Counted from the first letter of the stretch, positions 52,815-61,615 are shown. The stretch is 64,000 nt of DNA from Pseudomonas sp. GL-B-19 (GCF_019956415.1 NZ_JAHBDK010000075.1:158581-222580), one strand, 5' to 3'. Made by a program: numbers and translations. Notes: generated by a model not told the origin, from the sequence alone.

Positions 52815-53885
52815 ATGCCTGACAATAAAAATAACAGCGCCAGCACTGACACACACAAAGCCAATTTCAACAGCATCCCGGTAGTTAACATCGCCGGTCT
52901 GCTCAGCTTTGAACTGGAACATCGCCTGGCCGTGGCCGAACAGTTGGGGCGCGCTGCCAGCGAGGTCGGGTTCCTCTATATCACCGATCACGGTATCGAC
53001 CCGCAGCTGATCGCCAACCTGCGCAAGGCTGCCAAGGACTATTTCGACCAACCCCTCGACACCAAGATGCGGCATTACATCGGCACTTCGCAAACCCACA
53101 AGGGCTTTGTACCCGAAGGCGAAGAGGTCTATTCCAAAGGCAAGCCGGACCACAAGGAGGCCTTCGACGTCGGCTTCGAAGTGCCGGCTGATGACCCGCT
53201 GGTGCTGGCCAACACCCCATTGCTGGGGCCCAACGACTGGCCGCAGTTGCCAGGTTTCAAGGCGTCGGTTCAGGCCTACTATGAAGCGATCTTCGCCTTG
53301 GGCCAGCGCCTGTTCGGCGGCTTTGCCCTGACCCTGGGGCTGGAAGAAAACTATTTCGACAGCCTGGTCACCCGTCCGCCGTCCAAGCTGCGCCTGATCC
53401 ACTACCCCTTCGACGGTGCCGCCCATGACGCACCGGGTCTTGGCGCCCATACTGACTATGAGTGTTTCACCATCCTCTTGGCCGACAAACCAGGCCTTGA
53501 GGTCATGAACAATCTTGGCCAATGGATCGATGCACCACCGATGGCCGATGCCTTTGTGGTGAACATCGGTGACATGCTGGAAGTGATGACAGCAGGCGCA
53601 TTCGTTGCCACTGCACACCGGGTTCGCAGCGTGAGCGAGGAGCGTTATTCCTTTCCACTGTTTTATGCCTGCGACTACCACACCCAGATCAAACCGCTTC
53701 CCGGGTTCGCCCAGGCAAGTAAGGACTACGAAGAAATCACGATCGGCGAACACATGTATGGCCAGGCACTGCAGACTTATCAATACCTGCGCGCGAGGGT
53801 GGCCAATGGGGAAGTTCAACTGCCAGGCAAGGCACGCAAGCCCGCCAGTTTCGGACATTTGAAAAATCAGGCTCAACCGTCCTGA
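52815..53885 (+). CDS. 2-Oxoglutarate/Fe(II)-dependent oxygenase (isopenicillin N synthase family)
   Basis: The 356-residue protein has the two halves of the plant-type dioxygenase family: an N-terminal part starting IPVVNIAGLLSFELEH and YITDHGIDPQ, and a C-terminal double-stranded beta helix. The iron triad is H212 and D214 in GAHTDYECFTILL and H268 in ATAHRVRSVS, and the RxS that binds the 2-oxoglutarate carboxylate is R277-Y-S279. The ATG at 52815 follows GGAGCC in the spacing expected. It is second in the operon and would oxidise the imported compound; the substrate is unknown. Confidence 0.92.
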   Translation: MPDNKNNSASTDTHKANFNSIPVVNIAGLLSFELEHRLAVAEQLGRAASEVGFLYITDHGIDPQLIANLRKAAKDYFDQPLDTKMRHYIGTSQTHKGFVPEGEEVYSKGKPDHKEAFDVGFEVPADDPLVLANTPLLGPNDWPQLPGFKASVQAYYEAIFALGQRLFGGFALTLGLEENYFDSLVTRPPSKLRLIHYPFDGAAHDAPGLGAHTDYECFTILLADKPGLEVMNNLGQWIDAPPMADAFVVNIGDMLEVMTAGAFVATAHRVRSVSEERYSFPLFYACDYHTQIKPLPGFAQASKDYEEITIGEHMYGQALQTYQYLRARVANGEVQLPGKARKPASFGHLKNQAQPS

Positions 53886-53931
53886 TTGAAGTTTTCATCT
53901 ACACCCTTACCTACGCCGGAGTCAGTAAAAA

Positions 53932-54726
53932 ATGAAAAACAATAAAAAGAACCTGTTGAGCTTGGCTGTATTGGCAGCCGGTATGCTCGGTGCCTCGGTG
54001 AGCATGGCCGCGGCAGACACGTTCAAGGTCGGCATGGAAATCACTTACCCTCCTTTCGAGTCCTATGACAAGGACAAAAACGTGGTGGGCTCGGACCCCG
54101 AGATAGCAGCGGCACTGGCCAAGCACATGAACGCCAAGGTGGAATTCGTCGACACCAAGTTCCCGAGCCTGATCCTGGGCCTTAACTCCGGCAAGTACGA
54201 CGCGGTCATTTCCGGCATGTACATCACGCCGGAGCGCCAGACTCAGGCCCAGACCATCGCCTATGCCAACACCGGTGCCGCGGTCATGGTGCCCAAGGGC
54301 AGCGAGATCAATGCGAAAACACCTGAAGACCTGTGCGGTTTGAAATTGGGTCTGGAACAGGGCACTACCTGGGTCAAGGAATTCAGGAAATTATCCGATG
54401 AATATTGCGTGCCGAACAACAAAGGCGCCATCACCGTCAGTGAGTACCCCTCGGCGCCTGAAGTAACCCAGGCTCTGCTGTCCAAGAACATTCAGGCCCA
54501 GGTTGAAATCGCCGGCGCCGCAAAATTGATCGCGGAAAAGACCAACGGCCGGGTAGTCATCACCACCGATCACCCGATCTATCAGCAAACCTTGGGCATC
54601 TTCGTCAAGAAAGGTAACGAAGAAACCTTCCAGGCGGTGCAAAAGGCCTTCGAGGAGACCAAGAAGAGTGGTGAGTACGCCGCTATTCTTAAGAAATATG
54701 CCTTGGAAGAACCGACTGCCAACTAA
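53932..54726 (+). CDS. Amino-acid ABC transporter substrate-binding protein
   Basis: The 264-residue periplasmic SBP family 3 protein has a signal peptide ending VSMAAADT. FKVGMEITYPPFESYDKDKN is the family start, and GSDPEIAAALAKHMNAKVEF and DAVISGMYITPERQTQ follow. Two cysteines (DLCGLKLG and EYCVPNN) are placed as in the basic and polar amino acid binders and may form a disulfide. It belongs with the permease-ATPase fusion that follows, so the operon probably takes up an amino acid or close derivative. Confidence 0.93.
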   Translation: MKNNKKNLLSLAVLAAGMLGASVSMAAADTFKVGMEITYPPFESYDKDKNVVGSDPEIAAALAKHMNAKVEFVDTKFPSLILGLNSGKYDAVISGMYITPERQTQAQTIAYANTGAAVMVPKGSEINAKTPEDLCGLKLGLEQGTTWVKEFRKLSDEYCVPNNKGAITVSEYPSAPEVTQALLSKNIQAQVEIAGAAKLIAEKTNGRVVITTDHPIYQQTLGIFVKKGNEETFQAVQKAFEETKKSGEYAAILKKYALEEPTAN

Positions 54727-54790
54727 GAACGTGTCCTTGTAGTTTGGTCATCTGCCTCCCCTGCATCGGGGCGGCAGATCGAGGTGCCCT

Positions 54791-56338
54791 ATGCAATTTG
54801 ATTGGTCGTATTTCTTCTCCCTGTTCTCCCTGCCAGACTTCTGGAGTGCCTGCGTCACGGTGGTCCAGCTCAGTGCCCTGGCCTGGTTCATCGGCATGCT
54901 GCTGGGTTTTGTTCTGGCCACGGCCAAGCTGTCCCAGTCGCCTTTGCTGCGTATTCCCGCAGCGGTCTACATTTGGTTCTTCCGCAGCATCCCGTTGCTG
55001 GTGCTGGTGGTCTTCGTCTACAACTTGCCGCAATTGTTTCCCGGCAGTGGACCGATACTGTCCAACCCCTTCTACTCTGGCTTGCTGGCCCTGGTGGTCA
55101 CCGAAGCGGCGTACATGGCGGAAATCCACCGTGGTGGTCTGATCTCCGTGGCCAAGGGCCAAAAAGAAGCCGGGCGCGCGCTGGGTGTCGGCCTGTTCGG
55201 CATGCAGCGCTTGATCGTGATTCCCCAGGCTTTCCGTATCTCGCTGCCCACGTTGATCAATGAATACATCACCGTGGTCAAACTGACCTCGCTGGTGTCG
55301 GTGATCTCCCTGACGGAAATTCTCACTGTCGGCCAGCGCCTCTATGCCACCAACTTCCTGGTCATGGAAACCCTGGCGGCGGTAGGCGTCTACTACGTGT
55401 TGATCGTCACCGTGTTTGGCTACTTCCTGCAGCGTCTGGAGCGCTACCTGGACCTGAACTTCCGCAAGCCGCACACACTCGATGACGCCGCCGTGGCCAA
55501 GTTCAAGGCCTGCGCCGAAGCCTTGCCAGACAGTGCGCGCAAAGCAGCGGGCAACAACGCGACGCCTATCCTGCAACTGAAGAACATCCAGAAGAGCTAT
55601 GGCACGCACAAAGTGCTGCTGGGTATCGACCTGAATGTCGAATACGGCCAGGTTGTCTCGATCATTGGCCCATCCGGTTCCGGCAAGACTTCGCTGATTC
55701 GCACGGTCAACGGCCTGGAAACCATCGATACGGGCGACATTCTGTTGTTCGGCGAAAAATTCATCGAAGCTTCGGACAAACCCGATAGCTCCCGTTTGCG
55801 CAAAGGCGTGCGGCACATTGGCATGGTGTTCCAGAACTTCAACCTGTTCCCGCACCGCACCATTCTCGACAACGTCACTCTGGCGCCGCGTTACCACGGC
55901 CAGCCGGGCGAGCTGAGTGAACATCGCGCTTATGCGCTGCTGGACAAGGTCGGCCTGCTGGCCCATGCCCACAAGTACCCGCATCAACTCTCCGGCGGGC
56001 AGCAACAGCGCGTGGCGATCGCGCGGGCTCTGGCGATGGAGCCGCAGATCATGCTGTTCGACGAGCCGACCTCAGCCCTCGACCCGGAACTGGTCAACGA
56101 CGTGCTGAATGTGATCCGCGACCTGGCCAAGGAAGGCATGACCATGCTGATCGTGACCCACGAAATGGACTTCGCCATGTCGATCTCCGACCGGGTGATT
56201 TTCATGGAGAACGGCAATATTCAACTCGATGCCGCGCCTGAAACCATACGATGCGATGCCGAAGGAGAGCGAGTGCGGCGCTTTATGGGAATCGATGCGC
56301 CATCGCCAAACCGGTCTGCAACGGTGGATCTTGCATGA
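54791..56338 (+). CDS. Fused amino-acid ABC transporter permease and ATP-binding protein
   Basis: The 515-residue protein joins two components normally made separately. Residues about 10-220 are a HisM/GlnP permease with five helices and the EAA loop GQKEAGRALGVGLFGMQRLIV. After a linker, residues about 258-505 form a GlnQ-type ATPase with GPSGSGKTSL (Walker A, about 293), LSGGQQQRVAIARAL (signature, about 400) and MLFDEPTSALDPE (Walker B). One fused chain would supply both a membrane and a nucleotide-binding subunit, so a homodimer would complete the transporter. Such fusions are known but not common. Confidence 0.93.
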   Translation: MQFDWSYFFSLFSLPDFWSACVTVVQLSALAWFIGMLLGFVLATAKLSQSPLLRIPAAVYIWFFRSIPLLVLVVFVYNLPQLFPGSGPILSNPFYSGLLALVVTEAAYMAEIHRGGLISVAKGQKEAGRALGVGLFGMQRLIVIPQAFRISLPTLINEYITVVKLTSLVSVISLTEILTVGQRLYATNFLVMETLAAVGVYYVLIVTVFGYFLQRLERYLDLNFRKPHTLDDAAVAKFKACAEALPDSARKAAGNNATPILQLKNIQKSYGTHKVLLGIDLNVEYGQVVSIIGPSGSGKTSLIRTVNGLETIDTGDILLFGEKFIEASDKPDSSRLRKGVRHIGMVFQNFNLFPHRTILDNVTLAPRYHGQPGELSEHRAYALLDKVGLLAHAHKYPHQLSGGQQQRVAIARALAMEPQIMLFDEPTSALDPELVNDVLNVIRDLAKEGMTMLIVTHEMDFAMSISDRVIFMENGNIQLDAAPETIRCDAEGERVRRFMGIDAPSPNRSATVDLA

Positions 56339-56384
56339 ATAGGCAACTACATTTTTTGAGCTTACTTCTTTCAGGAAAACCCGC

Positions 56385-57173
56385 ATGAATCTAGGAATAG
56401 CAGGACGCTGGGCGCTGGTATGCGCCGCCAGCAAAGGTCTGGGCAAAGCCTGCGCACAGGCACTGGTCCACGAAGGCGTGAACGTGGTGATCACTGCACG
56501 GGGCGAACAGACGCTGAATGAAACAGCCCGTCAACTCAGAGCGATAAATCCTGAAGTGACTGTCATCGCCGTAGCCGGAGACATTTCGACGCCTGAGGGT
56601 CGGGCGGCAGCGCTCATGGCCCATGAGCATTTCGATATATTGATCAACAACGCTGGAGGCCCTCCTCCCGGGGATTTCCGCGAATGGAACCGCGACGCCT
56701 GGCTCAAGGCGCTGGATGCCAACATGCTCACCCCGATCGAGTTGATCAAGGCAACGGTAGACGGTATGGCGGCACGTGGATTTGGCCGAATCATCAACAT
56801 CACGTCGAGTGCCGTGAAGTCCCCTATCGAAAGCCTGGGTCTGTCCAATGGCGCGCGCAGTGGTCTGACGGGGTTCATCGCCGGGCTTGCCCGGCAAGAA
56901 AACATTGCCAGTCGTAATGTGACGATCAACAACCTGCAACCGGGCTCCTTCGATACCGATCGACTGCGTGACAACCTGGTCGCGGCCGCCCAAGAGTCGG
57001 GGCAAGACAGTGAGGTATTCCTTGACGAATGCCGTCACGAAATTCCTGCCAAACGCTTCGGCTCACCCGAGGAGTTCGGTGCGCTGTGTGCCTTCGTTTG
57101 CAGCAGCCATGCGGGCTACCTGACCGGGCAGAATTTGTTGATTGATGGAGGGGCCGTTCGCTCCAGCCAATAA
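56385..57173 (+). CDS. Atypical SDR-family protein lacking the catalytic Tyr-Lys pair
   Basis: The 262-residue protein has the SDR cofactor loop (LVCAASKGLGKACAQAL) and NNAGGPPPGDF, but where YxxxK is expected it reads GLSNGARSGLTGF, so Tyr is Ser and Lys is Arg. I recall a widespread branch of SDRs with this LSNGAR motif. Reduction by the classical mechanism is unlikely; the protein may use other residues, bind ligand without turnover, or act on a distinct substrate. It is the last intact gene of the operon starting at 51949. Confidence 0.88.
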   Translation: MNLGIAGRWALVCAASKGLGKACAQALVHEGVNVVITARGEQTLNETARQLRAINPEVTVIAVAGDISTPEGRAAALMAHEHFDILINNAGGPPPGDFREWNRDAWLKALDANMLTPIELIKATVDGMAARGFGRIINITSSAVKSPIESLGLSNGARSGLTGFIAGLARQENIASRNVTINNLQPGSFDTDRLRDNLVAAAQESGQDSEVFLDECRHEIPAKRFGSPEEFGALCAFVCSSHAGYLTGQNLLIDGGAVRSSQ

Positions 57174-57180
57174 TGACGGC

Positions 57181-57303
57181 AGGCACCATTGGAGCGTATG
57201 GCATGGATGTTTTCGCCATTCGCTCCGCACTTCTCAAGAACAGGCCCTCCAACAAACCCGACGATTTATCGAATTTTTACGCGAGCAACTTCAGGCTACC
57301 TAA
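57181..57303 (+). pseudogene. Possible C-terminal remnant of a LysR-type regulator
   Basis: A plus-strand frame of 40 codons ending at TAA 57301-57303 reads HWSVWHGCFRHSLRTSQEQA then LQQTRRFIEFLREQLQAT. TRRFIEFLREQL matches the usual end of LysR effector domains (RxFIDFL). No start codon, DNA-binding domain or ribosome site precedes it; the preceding SDR gene ends at 57173. It is best read as a decayed fragment. The evidence is short, so chance similarity cannot be excluded. Confidence 0.4.
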
Positions 57304-57320
57304 GGCTGATCAGTAGTGTT

Positions 57321-57731
57321 TTACGTGGACGGCCCTTTGAGCTCGACCTGATTGCCATCCGGATCAAAGCAATAAAGCGACAAGCCATAGCCTTCGGCGC
57401 CGAAGCGTGTGGCCGCTTTCTCAGGCGCCAGACCGAACGACTGCAAGTGGCTGATGAGTGCCGCTTCGTCGAAGGGCTCGATGCGCAGGCAGACATGATC
57501 GAGATTACGCCCCTCTTGCCCGGCGGCGGCACCGCCCTTGCGCCCGAGTTCACCGTCCAGGCTGACGAGGTCGATCATGGAGGTCCCGGCACGCAGATGC
57601 ACCAGCCCCAGATTGTCTTGGCGCTTGACCAGTTCAGCGCCGAACACCTGCGCGTAGAACGTGATGCTTCGCTCCAGGTCCTGGACGCGCAGCACGATGT
57701 GATCGATGTGTTGAATCGTAAACGGTTGCAT
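57321..57731 (-). CDS. VOC-family protein
   Basis: The 136-residue protein is a two-module VOC fold: IDHIVLRVQDLERSITFYAQVFG, NLGLVHLRAGTSMIDLV, HVCLRIEPFDEAALISHL and YCFDPDGNQVELKGP. It resembles STM3117/virulence-type glyoxalase-like proteins. The first His and the final Glu of the family's metal site are present. It converges with the LysR remnant and diverges from ada; the substrate is unknown. Confidence 0.9.
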   Translation of the reverse strand: MQPFTIQHIDHIVLRVQDLERSITFYAQVFGAELVKRQDNLGLVHLRAGTSMIDLVSLDGELGRKGGAAAGQEGRNLDHVCLRIEPFDEAALISHLQSFGLAPEKAATRFGAEGYGLSLYCFDPDGNQVELKGPST

Positions 57732-57849
57732 GAAATCACTCCCTGTTTGGCTGCCTGATCAGTAACCCGATCACTGTAGTCCAGAGCCACAAAAATTCAT
57801 TGTCGATTTTCCGGTGGAGACACCGCCCACAGGGTTTTATGCTCAGCCC

Positions 57850-58932
57850 ATGAACATACAGACCGCTTTACTGCCGCCCCATGCTGAAATGGTTCGCGCC
57901 ATGCTCGAACGCGACACTGCCTACGAGGGGGTGTTCTTCACGGCCGTGAAAACCACCGGGATTTTTTGCCGTCCCGGCTGTACGGCGCGTTCGCCAAAAC
58001 CAGAGAACGTCGAGTTCTTTGCGCACGCCGATGAATGCCTGGCAGCGGGTTATCGCGCGTGTCTGCGCTGCAAGCCGCTGGACGCTGCGGCCATCGCGCC
58101 CGACTGGGTACAGACGCTGCTGAAGTCGGTGAATGCCGATCCCGAGCAGCGCTGGACCGACACCCAGTTGCTGGCCGAGGGCATCGAGCCGTTGAAACTG
58201 CGGCGCTGGTTCAAGCAGCATTTGGGCATGACCTTTCACGCCTGGCTGCGCACGCGCCGTCTCGGCATGGCGCTGGGCGGGATCAAACAGGGCGATTCCA
58301 TCGACAGCGCGGCATTCGACTCGGGATATGAATCCCTCAGCGGTTTCCGTGACGCCTTTCAAAAGTCGTTCCACATCACCCCGGGCCGAGCCGCGCAGAG
58401 TGAACCGTTGCTCTACACTCGACTGACCACACCACTGGGGCCGATGATCGCCATGGCCGAGCGCCGTGGACTGGTGCTGCTGGAATTCCTCGACCGTCCG
58501 GCGTTGACCCGTGAAGTCGAAGAACTGCAGAACCGATATGGCTACGCGGTCGCGCCAGGGCACAACGCGCATCTACAGCAGATCGAGGTGGAACTGGCGC
58601 AGTATTTCGCCGGCAAACTCACCGAGTTCACCGTCGCGCTGCACCTGCCTGGCAGTGAATTCGCCCGGCAGGTCTGGGGTGAATTGGCGAAGATCCCGTA
58701 CGGCAAGACCAGCACCTACGGCAACATCGCCAGGCTGTTGGGCAAACCCGGTGCCAGTCGGGCGGTGGGCCTGGCCAACGGGCACAACCGACTGGCCATC
58801 GTGGTGCCTTGCCACCGGGTCATCGGTGCGGATGGCTCGCTGACCGGCTATGGTGGAGGACAACCGCGCAAGGCGTTTCTGCTCCGGCTGGAAAACGCAG
58901 CGATGCTGGTCACCCAACAACTGGCGTTCTGA
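57850..58932 (+). CDS. ada: Bifunctional DNA alkylation repair protein and regulator Ada
   Basis: The 360-residue protein has three parts: a zinc domain (about 20-75) with FCRPGCTARSP and CLRCKP, whose Cys residues accept methyl groups from phosphotriesters; an AraC helix-turn-helix (about 90-185); and a C-terminal O6-methylguanine transferase with IPYGKTSTYGNIA and VVPCHRVIGADG, where C321 is the acceptor. Methylated Ada activates ada and alk genes. An AlkA-like glycosylase gene is two genes downstream, a sensible partner. The ATG at 57850 follows a weak site; a further start at 57814 is less likely. Confidence 0.92.
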   Translation: MNIQTALLPPHAEMVRAMLERDTAYEGVFFTAVKTTGIFCRPGCTARSPKPENVEFFAHADECLAAGYRACLRCKPLDAAAIAPDWVQTLLKSVNADPEQRWTDTQLLAEGIEPLKLRRWFKQHLGMTFHAWLRTRRLGMALGGIKQGDSIDSAAFDSGYESLSGFRDAFQKSFHITPGRAAQSEPLLYTRLTTPLGPMIAMAERRGLVLLEFLDRPALTREVEELQNRYGYAVAPGHNAHLQQIEVELAQYFAGKLTEFTVALHLPGSEFARQVWGELAKIPYGKTSTYGNIARLLGKPGASRAVGLANGHNRLAIVVPCHRVIGADGSLTGYGGGQPRKAFLLRLENAAMLVTQQLAF

Positions 58933-58963
58933 TTGCCTCAACCGTCATCAGGAAGGACATTCG

Positions 58964-59767
58964 ATGGACACACAATTCCACCAACTGCACCACGAAGGCT
59001 TGTTGATCCTCACCAACGTCGCGGATGCCACCGGGGCCCGTATCGTCGAGCAACTGGGCTGCAAAGCCGTCGCCACCAGCAGCGCGGCGGTGGCCTGGGC
59101 TCATGGTTATGCGGACGGTAATGCCCTGCCCCTCGAACGACTGGTATCGACCGTCGAGTCCATCGTCCGCGTGATTTCGTTGCCGTTGACCGTGGACGTC
59201 GAGGCTGGCTATTCCGATGACCTGACGCGGGTTGCCCAAGTGATTGAGGCAGTAATTGCCGCCGGGGCGGTCGGGATCAATATCGAAGACGGTGCGTCTG
59301 CGCCCGAGTTGCTGGTGCGCAAGATCGAGGTGGCGCGCAAGGTTGCTGATCAGCGCAATGTGAAGCTGTTCATAAATGCCCGCACCGATGTGTACCTGCG
59401 AGGATTGGTGCCGGCCGAAGATCGCGTCGCCGAAACACTCAAGCGCGCCGCGCTGTATCAAGCGGCGGGTGCCGACGGGCTGTTTGCCGCGGGTGTCTCG
59501 GCGGAGTATGAAATCGCCGCGTTGTGCCAGGGCACGACGTTGCCGGTGAATGTGCTTGGGCTGCCGGGGTTGCCATCGCTTGAAGCATTGAAAGCACTGG
59601 GCGTGAGGCGTTTGAGTGCCGGTTCGGGCATCGCCGAGTTTTTGTATGGCGCCATGGCCGGGCTGGCCAAGAGCTTTCTGGAGACCGGCAAACTCGATAG
59701 CAGCCACCTCAAGGCTTTTACTTACGGTGAAGTTAACGCCTTGCTGAAATCAACCGGAAACACTTGA
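58964..59767 (+). CDS. Isocitrate lyase/PEP mutase family protein
   Basis: The 267-residue barrel protein shows the PEP-mutase superfamily features: LTNVADATGARIVEQLGCKAVATSSAAVAW, LTVDVEAGYSDD (metal Asp/Glu), VGINIEDGASAPELL and FINARTDVYL. The KKCGH loop of true isocitrate lyase is absent, so it is a 2-methylisocitrate-lyase-like or oxaloacetate-type enzyme of unknown substrate. GGAAGGA precedes the ATG at 58964. It sits between ada and the glycosylase gene. Confidence 0.9.
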   Translation: MDTQFHQLHHEGLLILTNVADATGARIVEQLGCKAVATSSAAVAWAHGYADGNALPLERLVSTVESIVRVISLPLTVDVEAGYSDDLTRVAQVIEAVIAAGAVGINIEDGASAPELLVRKIEVARKVADQRNVKLFINARTDVYLRGLVPAEDRVAETLKRAALYQAAGADGLFAAGVSAEYEIAALCQGTTLPVNVLGLPGLPSLEALKALGVRRLSAGSGIAEFLYGAMAGLAKSFLETGKLDSSHLKAFTYGEVNALLKSTGNT

Positions 59768-59772
59768 TCGCC

Positions 59773-60390
59773 ATGCCCGATCCCTATCTGCCGGCGACCC
59801 GGTTTTTAGCGTCCCTCGACGCAGACTGGGCGCGCCACATCGCGGCCATCGGTCCGTGCCTGCACCAGCCCCATGCGGCTCGCGATCCGTATGAGTCGCT
59901 GGTGCGGGCGATTGCCTATCAGCAACTGCACGCCAAGGCCGGGGATGCGATTGTCGGGCGGTTGCTGGCCCTGTTTCCGTCGGTGGCATTCCCACGGCCG
60001 GAACAGATACTGGCGACCGGGTTTGATCAGATGCGTAGTTGCGGGTTTTCGGCGGGCAAGATCGCGACCATTCAGGGGATTGCCCAAGCAACGCTGGACG
60101 GCGTGGTGCCGGAATATGCGACGGCGTTGGCGATGGAGGATGAGGCGTTGATCGAGCGCTTGATCACCTTGCGCGGGGTCGGCCGCTGGACGGTTGAGAT
60201 GCTGCTGATTTACAGCCTCGAACGGCCGGATATTCTGCCGGCCGATGATTTTGGCGTGCGTGAAGGGTATCGCCGGCTGAAGGGGCTGGAGGTGCAGCCG
60301 ACGCGTAAGCAAATGGTAGAGATCGGGGTGGCGTGGAGCCCGTATCGGACGGTGGCGGCGTGGTATTTGTGGCGGGTGCCTACCAGATAG
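59773..60390 (+). CDS. DNA-3-methyladenine glycosylase II-like (AlkA family)
   Basis: The 205-residue HhH-GPD protein carries the helix-hairpin-helix TLRGVGRWTVEMLLIYSL and the catalytic Asp in ILPADDFGVREGYRRL (D158 or D159). The N-terminal AlkA beta domain is absent, as in the short bacterial forms. It excises alkylated purines and would act in the same stress as Ada, two genes upstream. The ATG at 59773 is used; a TTG nine bases upstream overlaps the previous stop. Confidence 0.9.
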   Translation: MPDPYLPATRFLASLDADWARHIAAIGPCLHQPHAARDPYESLVRAIAYQQLHAKAGDAIVGRLLALFPSVAFPRPEQILATGFDQMRSCGFSAGKIATIQGIAQATLDGVVPEYATALAMEDEALIERLITLRGVGRWTVEMLLIYSLERPDILPADDFGVREGYRRLKGLEVQPTRKQMVEIGVAWSPYRTVAAWYLWRVPTR

Positions 60391-60405
60391 ACCGCGTTAT
60401 CGTTC

Positions 60406-60480
60406 ATCGCGAGCAGGCTCACTCCTACACTGGATCTCCAGTGTCCACAAATCCCCTGTAGGAGTGAGCCTGCTCGCGAT
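60406..60480. repeat. REP-type inverted pair, near-perfect
   Basis: ATCGCGAGCAGGCTCACTCC at 60406 is mirrored by GTAGGAGTGAGCCTGCTCGC to 60480. The arms are over 20 bases with a short centre, and the copy is almost identical in layout to that at 2011-2085. It lies between convergent genes. Confidence 0.9.
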
Positions 60481-60515
60481 GGCGGAATCACATTCACCAC
60501 ATTACTCAAGGCCAA

Positions 60516-61613
60516 TCACAACCCCGACTTCAACCGACTAAACGCCCGAATCAACGCCCGGTTAAACACCTTCCCATTGTCGTTCTTGCTATACAGCGAT
60601 GCCCTCACCTGCTCCGACGGATACGTCCCCGGGTCATTGCGAATCGCCGGATCAATCAAGCCATCCGCCGCTGTAATGGCGTTGGCGTAGTGAATGGTGT
60701 CAGTGATCGGCGCGATCACTTCAGGCGTCATCAGATAATCCATCAACGCCAGCCCCGCCTCGGGGTGTGGCGCGTCCTTGGGAATGACCATGGCGTCAAA
60801 CCAGATCAAGGTGCCTTCCTTGGGTATCCGGTAGTTCAACGTGAACGGTTTCTTCGCCGCCTCGGCCTGCCCCGCGGCGATCGCCACGTTGCCGTTCCAC
60901 GACATCGCCACGCAGGTGTTGCCGTTGGCCAGGTCGCTTATGTTCAAGTCATTGTCGAAGTAGCGGATATACGGGCGGATCTTCGCCAATTGCTGCTCGG
61001 CCAGCTTCAGGTCATCGAGGTTCTGGCGGTTGATGTCCAGGCCCATGTACTTCATGACCGCCGCAAACACCTCGTTGGGATCGTTGAGCAGGCTGACTCC
61101 GCAACCGGCAAATTTCGACACCACGGCGGGGTCGAACAGCATCGCCCAACTGTCCCGGGGCGCGTCGGGTAAGCGCTGCTTCACCGCCTCTTCCTGATAG
61201 CCGACGCCGGTGGTGCCCCAGGCATAGATGCCGGCGTAGCGATTGCCCGGATCAAACACCGCCATGTGCTGACGGAACTCCTCGCCGACGCCTTGAAAAT
61301 GCGGCGTATGCTTGCGGTCCAGCGTCTGGATCGCGCCGCTCTGGATCGCCCGGGACAAATGCTGTCCCGCCGTCAGCACCAGGTCATAACCGCTGCGACC
61401 CGTCAGCAATTTGGTCTCGACGGTTTCCAGTGAATCGAAGTGATCGGCGACCACATGGATGCCGGTTTTCTTCTCGAAATTGGTCAGCGTATCCGGCGCC
61501 AGGTACTCGCCCCAGATGTACAGGTTGACCACCGGTTTGGCGGTGTCGGCGGCCTGCACACACAGGGGTGCAAGCACCAGCAATAACGCTTGAGTCAGTT
61601 TGTGCAGGCCCAT
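60516..61613 (-). CDS. Polyamine ABC transporter substrate-binding protein (PotF/SpuD-like)
   Basis: The 365-residue periplasmic SBP has a signal peptide ending LCVQAA and the polyamine-family start VNLYIWGEYLAPDTLTNFEK. GYDLVLTAGQHLSRAIQSGAI, CVAMSWNGNVAIAAGQAE and AGLALMDYLMTPEVIAPITD follow, equivalent to PotF/SpuD/SpuE. The ATG at 61613 gives a proper leader; it follows the agmatine deiminase gene by two bases. Permease and ATPase are not adjacent, so it must pair with components encoded elsewhere. The ligand is likely agmatine or putrescine, by context. Confidence 0.9.
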   Translation of the reverse strand: MGLHKLTQALLLVLAPLCVQAADTAKPVVNLYIWGEYLAPDTLTNFEKKTGIHVVADHFDSLETVETKLLTGRSGYDLVLTAGQHLSRAIQSGAIQTLDRKHTPHFQGVGEEFRQHMAVFDPGNRYAGIYAWGTTGVGYQEEAVKQRLPDAPRDSWAMLFDPAVVSKFAGCGVSLLNDPNEVFAAVMKYMGLDINRQNLDDLKLAEQQLAKIRPYIRYFDNDLNISDLANGNTCVAMSWNGNVAIAAGQAEAAKKPFTLNYRIPKEGTLIWFDAMVIPKDAPHPEAGLALMDYLMTPEVIAPITDTIHYANAITAADGLIDPAIRNDPGTYPSEQVRASLYSKNDNGKVFNRALIRAFSRLKSGL

Positions 61614-61615
61614 AT

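Noticed and set aside
52797..53876. Minus-strand frame of 359 codons opposite the oxygenase gene
   Set aside because: Antisense shadow of a gene with an intact iron-binding triad.
54689..56005. Minus-strand frame of 438 codons opposite the ABC transporter fusion
   Set aside because: Antisense shadow; Gln/His/Arg-rich composition and no motif, while the plus strand encodes a full transporter.
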